From contig KQ482066.1 of NCBI GenBank assembly GCA_001430745.1, positions 721,945-734,431 on the forward strand: 12,487 nt of DNA. The letters are read 5' to 3'. Numbering within the stretch: position 1 is the stretch's first letter; the number at the start of each line of letters is the position of its first letter. Under the pieces are notes generated by a model that saw only the letters and a program-made list of their open reading frames with translations, was not told the origin of the DNA and made no database searches. A program made the position numbers and the translations under genes. This document shows, in pieces, positions 8,987 through 12,487 of the stretch. The DNA comes from Auxenochlorella pyrenoidosa (taxonomy: Eukaryota > Chlorophyta > Trebouxiophyceae > Chlorellales > Chlorellaceae).

Positions 8987-9610
8987 GCCGGGCTGCACAG
9001 CAGAGGGTGCAGACGGCGTGTGCGTTGCGCACATCAGACAGTTGGCCAGGCTGAGGATGCGCGGTTCAGACGGTATGCAGGAAGCCTTGATGCGTGCTGT
9101 CAACATCGCGACCACACTCGGCCACGCTCCTGGCCCCACACCACCTGGGCAAGACGAGGCGCGCCCGGCGCCCAGACAGCGGCAGCTGGCAAGCAAACTC
9201 TGGAGCGGTTCGAGCCCCGTGAAGAGTCGGGCAGCCTGTCCCCGGCACTGCAGGACGAGCAACCTGGCCAGGGGCTGAAGGGGTTTGCAGGTCACGGACA
9301 CACCTGGGAGCAGGGGCGCCGAGTTGCGGGGCTTGGCCAGGTAGGACGAGACTCAGAGTACACGTGATAGGTGCAAAGCTTGGCAGGGAGGCTTCACAGC
9401 GGGAGGTCCTGAGCGTGCTGCAGAGATGGCTCCTACGTTGCCGTGGCAGCCAGCCCGAGACTCCTTGCAGGCGCTCAGTGTGTGATGTGCCTTGCTGGCC
9501 TGCGGAGTTGTCCATTCAGCTCCCACATGCAAGTGAAACCCGAGCAGGCACAGCATGCCCGGTTCGCAGTACGCATCCTCTGGACGATTGCACTGAATTG
9601 GCCATCGATC
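8987..9610. promoter_or_regulatory. Divergent intergenic region (SAP30-like / VDR)
   Basis: 624 bases between divergent start codons, holding both 5' UTRs and probably both promoters. The SAP30-like frame stays open to the left with ATGs at 9034 and 9106. The VDR frame stays open upstream with an ATG at 9485. Either protein could therefore begin earlier, which would shrink the region. No TATA-like element or repeat stands out. Confidence 0.4.
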
Positions 9611-12414
9611 ATGCGTTCAAGCCTGCCGAGGGAGGCGCCAGCGGCGGCGCTAGCCCACCCTTCGAGACCTCAAGCCAGGCCCCGCCTGCCAAAATCCAGA
9701 GGCCAGCGTTCTGACAATCGCCACCTTCAGGCTGCAAGCAGGGCGGGCCTGCGGGCAAGTGGGTTTGATGGCCGGCCTGTGGTTGCTCCGGCAGCGGCAC
9801 CAGCCGCCGCTCGCCTGCGCCGCAGGCGTCCGCTTGCCGCCATTCTGATGAGCGGCGCTTTGCTGTCAGCAGCAGTCTTGGCGAGCACACTGCTGGGTGG
9901 GAGCAGCAGGCAGGTCAGCGTGGGCGCATCTGGCACCAGCAGCACTGACCCGGCCGGGGAGGTGCAGATGGCCGTCATTGCTCCCCTGGGGCAGACCAGC
10001 CCCTTTGGCGTCAGCTGGGCAGAGGTGCTCGAGCACATTGGGCAGCGGCTGGCGTGGGCCGAGCCAGCTTTCAGACTCACCATGCTCGACTCCACTCGGC
10101 TGGTGGACGGAGATGCTGACACCCTGGCAGCTGTGCAGGCAGCGCTTGCGGGCAGCCAGGCAGCGCTGGCCTGTGGCGTCAAAGACCCCGCGGAGGCTGC
10201 TGCGCTGGCGCCGCTGCTCGCTGCCGCACCCACAGCAGTGGCGCTGGGCAGCGCTGCGCCGCTCGAGAGCGCCACGCGCCTGGGCGGGCGCGTGCCCGCC
10301 GCCCTTAGCGGCAGCTCCGGGAACCCGATGGCCGCCCTGCGGGCCCTGCTGTTTCCTAACAAGCAGGCCAAGCTGGATTCGCAGGTGGGAAGGAAGCATC
10401 TGGAGGCGCTTGTTGGCCTGTGCCCTGGCGCCACGATGTGCATCCCGCCGCATTCGCAGCGTCCCTGTGCTGCGCGCTTCTTGTCACTGGCCATGCAACG
10501 CGCTGGCAGCCACATTGACCTGTGAATAGGGTGTGTCTCATGCAGGTGTTACATATTGTTGAGGACCTGTTCCGGCGTACCACCTCTGACGACTTTGTCT
10601 TCATCTTCCAGGTGCGCAATGTGGGATCCGCTGCTCTGAAACCGGCTGCTGGTTGAGGCAGCGCCGCGCTGCGGCATGTGGCGCCTGCACAGCACAGGCC
10701 GCAAAGTAGGTGCAGCTGTGCCGACGTTCTACCGCTGCGCATGCTGGCCTCGCTCAATGCCTGCTGCTGACAACCGACTGAATCCAAGTGCGCTGACAAC
10801 GCATCAATTTAATGCGTTCCATCACCTTCCTATTTGTTGGCCCGGCCTGCAGGTGCTGGCCAACAGCTACATCACAGAGGTGCCAGCTGTGTCCATGACG
10901 TTCAAGCAGAAGGACGCCGGCCTGGACAGCCTGCAGGTGTGCCGGGGATGCAGGAATGGCTCCTGCAGGGGGCCTGCAGCAGGGCTGCAGGCTTCCAGGT
11001 GCAACAGGTGGGCTGCGTAACAGGAGGGCTGCAGCATGGCTCCAGGCTTGCAGCTGCAACATGTGGGCTGCGTGCCCAACTCTGAGCTGCCGTGCCGTTC
11101 TTGCCGGCCAGGGTCCTGCCTTGCACGCCGCACCCAGTGCTGCAACCCATGTCCCTTCCAGCTGCACACCCGTTGAGTTGCCTTGACAGCGTGCCCCACG
11201 GCGGCCCTCCTACCCCGCTGCCACCCCCGCAGTGCATGGTCACCAAGTGCGGCGGGCAGATTTTCCGCTGCGTGACCGACACCAGCTGCAAGGCGGCGCT
11301 GGACTGCCTGCAGACCTGCGAGTTTAACGATCAGGTGGGGGGGGGGGCCAGGAAGGGAGGGGCCACAGGTTCAACGACCAGGTTGGGGCCCAGCAAGAGT
11401 GGGGGTCACAGGCTTGCAGCTGGAAGAGAGGGGGTCACAGGCTGGCAACTGATACCCTTGCCCACCTTGAATCAGATTCGCAGTGGCCTGCAGATTGGCC
11501 AGTCCAACAGCCGGGGTGGGGTGCGGGCGCTGGATGTACAGGGAGCACATTACGACCCGCGCTCAGCGCTGCTGCGCGCACACTGAACGGGCCAGCCGCC
11601 CTGCTCCCTGCCCCCCTGCAGGTGTGCAGCTACCGTTGCATCACCTCTTACGAGAGCCAGCTGCTGGAGGACTTCAGCCTGTGCATCATCCAAAAGCACA
11701 ACTGGTGCGCAGCAACGCCGCTGCTGGGCACGAGGAGTGTGCTAGGTGGCAGTGGCTAGTATCTGTTCTGTAGTTGTTCTGCTGTAGAAGGGCGGCACGC
11801 CGGGCGGACGTGTGGCCTGGGGATGGCGCTGAAAGGGCCGGCAAGCATTTGGGATGCTGTGCGTGACGCCCCAGCGTTCACCCTCTGCCTTGCCTCCACG
11901 CCTGCCGTGCAGCTTTGGCTTGACTGCTGACATCCCTATGGTGAGTTGCTCGTCGGGGCAGTGGGAACCAGCACGTTGCTAGCATGGGCGCATGCAGCAT
12001 GCCTGCCACACCTCAGCATGCGCGCTGCATCCACACGCTGGGCACGGCTCGTTTCACGCCGCCCGCAACGCATGTGTGCCCCCCCGAAGGTCCCTGACCC
12101 AGCGCCGCTCGCCACCTGGCGGGGGCAGCCCATGACGCACGAGCTGGCAGAGGATCTGTTCATCGGCTGGCTGCAAGACCCGTCCACCGGCCTGCAGCAG
12201 CTGCGCGGCGGCGAGGAGAAGCTCTTCTCCTGGAAGGTGTTTGCAGGTGCGCCGCTGCGGGGTGCGCAGGAAGCCCGGGGTGCGGTTGATGGCCCAGTGG
12301 TGCGGGGAGCTGGCAAACAACCTAACCGGCTCACGCTGCACCCTGCCCGGCCCGGCCTGATGCTGTGCTGCAGGGAAGAACGCCGCCTACGACTTCTTCC
12401 CCTGCCAGTTCCAG
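9611..12414 (+). CDS. VDR: Violaxanthin de-epoxidase-related protein (VDR), first 8 exons; 3' partial
   Basis: VDE-superfamily protein of plants and algae. Exons: 9611-10384, 10546-10611, 10853-10936, 11233-11334, 11622-11704, 11913-11940, 12090-12246, 12374-12414; frame is continuous for 445 residues and the gene leaves the right edge inside an intron. Residues 1-100 look like a two-part lumen-targeting sequence: a basic, Ala-rich head, then ARLRRRRPLAAIL and a hydrophobic stretch (74-95), compatible with twin-arginine import. Residues 116-280 form an alpha/beta-looking domain ending VEDLFRRTTSDDFVFIF. A Cys-rich domain follows with ten cysteines (309, 314, 321, 327, 333, 337, 344, 348, 363, 370). 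Next is HELAEDLFIGWL, and SWKVFAGKNAAYDFFPC begins the lipocalin fold. The fit is to VDR rather than true VDE: the DQVCSYRCITSYES and LQKHNC-type motifs, the HELAEDLF segment and the long N-terminal domain. De-epoxidase activity is unproven for VDR. The start at 9611 gives a typical transit peptide; ATG 9485 is an alternative. Confidence 0.92.
10983..11073 (+). repeat. Imperfect tandem repeat in VDR intron 3
   Basis: Two 36-nt units (10983-11018 and 11038-11073), 55 nt apart, differ at 4 of 36 positions by eye. They are built from GGCTGCAG/GGTGCAAC-type words and sit in the 296-nt intron spanning 10937-11232. Each unit contains acceptor-like CAG triplets. Confidence 0.75.
11401..11451 (+). 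repeat. Short tandem repeat in VDR intron 4
   Basis: Two 22-nt units beginning GGGGGTCACAGGCT (11401-11422 and 11430-11451) are 29 nt apart with 2 differences. A more degenerate copy lies upstream near 11357. All are inside the 287-nt intron spanning 11335-11621, which begins with a run of eleven G just inside the donor. Confidence 0.7.
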
Positions 12415-12487
12415 GTGCGCGCCGGGTTGCTGTGCTTGGCCGCTCGCAACCTCCATCGTCCTGCTGCATTTTGCATATGTGAGCATG

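Noticed and set aside
9443..9610. VDR beginning at 9443
   Set aside because: That codon is GTG. The first ATG giving a typical basic transit peptide is 9611; ATG 9485 is kept only as an alternative.
9611..12414. Calling the gene true violaxanthin de-epoxidase (VDE)
   Set aside because: The long N-terminal domain, the DQVCSYRCITSYES motif and the HELAEDLFIGWL segment fit the VDE-related (VDR) group better, and the lipocalin core lies mostly outside the window.

Overview
This window looks like nuclear DNA of a GC-rich, intron-dense green alga, most like a Chlorella-type trebouxiophyte. That is inferred from short GC-rich exons split by roughly 100-400 nt introns, a strong preference for GTGCGN and GTGAGN donors with C-rich tracts before CAG acceptors, and a plant/algal violaxanthin de-epoxidase-related gene. 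No contiguous ORF of bacterial type, tRNA, rRNA, CRISPR array or transposase was found. All gene models below were spliced by hand, and every junction was checked for reading-frame continuity.

Layout, left to right: (1) 1-3292, minus strand: the N-terminal 447 residues of an ABCG-type ABC transporter, running off the left edge before its membrane domain. (2) 3293-3674: a divergent intergenic region. (3) 3675-5182, plus strand: a small two-helix membrane protein (membrane protein A, 221 aa). (4) 5183-5739: tail-to-tail spacer. (5) 5740-7297, minus strand: its diverged paralog (membrane protein B, 268 aa). (6) 7298-7857: spacer. (7) 7858-8986, minus strand: a SAP30-type Sin3-binding protein. 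(8) 8987-9610: a second divergent intergenic region. (9) 9611 to the right edge, plus strand: a violaxanthin de-epoxidase-related (VDR) protein, first 445 residues.

The genes do not form a pathway: ABC export, a chromatin cofactor, a probable thylakoid-lumen redox/lipocalin protein and two unknown membrane proteins are interleaved. The most striking feature is the convergent pair A/B. Their C-terminal exons have drifted to about 47% protein identity, yet the intron between the two transmembrane exons is about 90% identical, including a 40-nt exact run and the same internal tandem duplication. None of the other introns compared in the pair shows similarity. This points to recent intron-limited gene conversion or to spread of an intron-like element.
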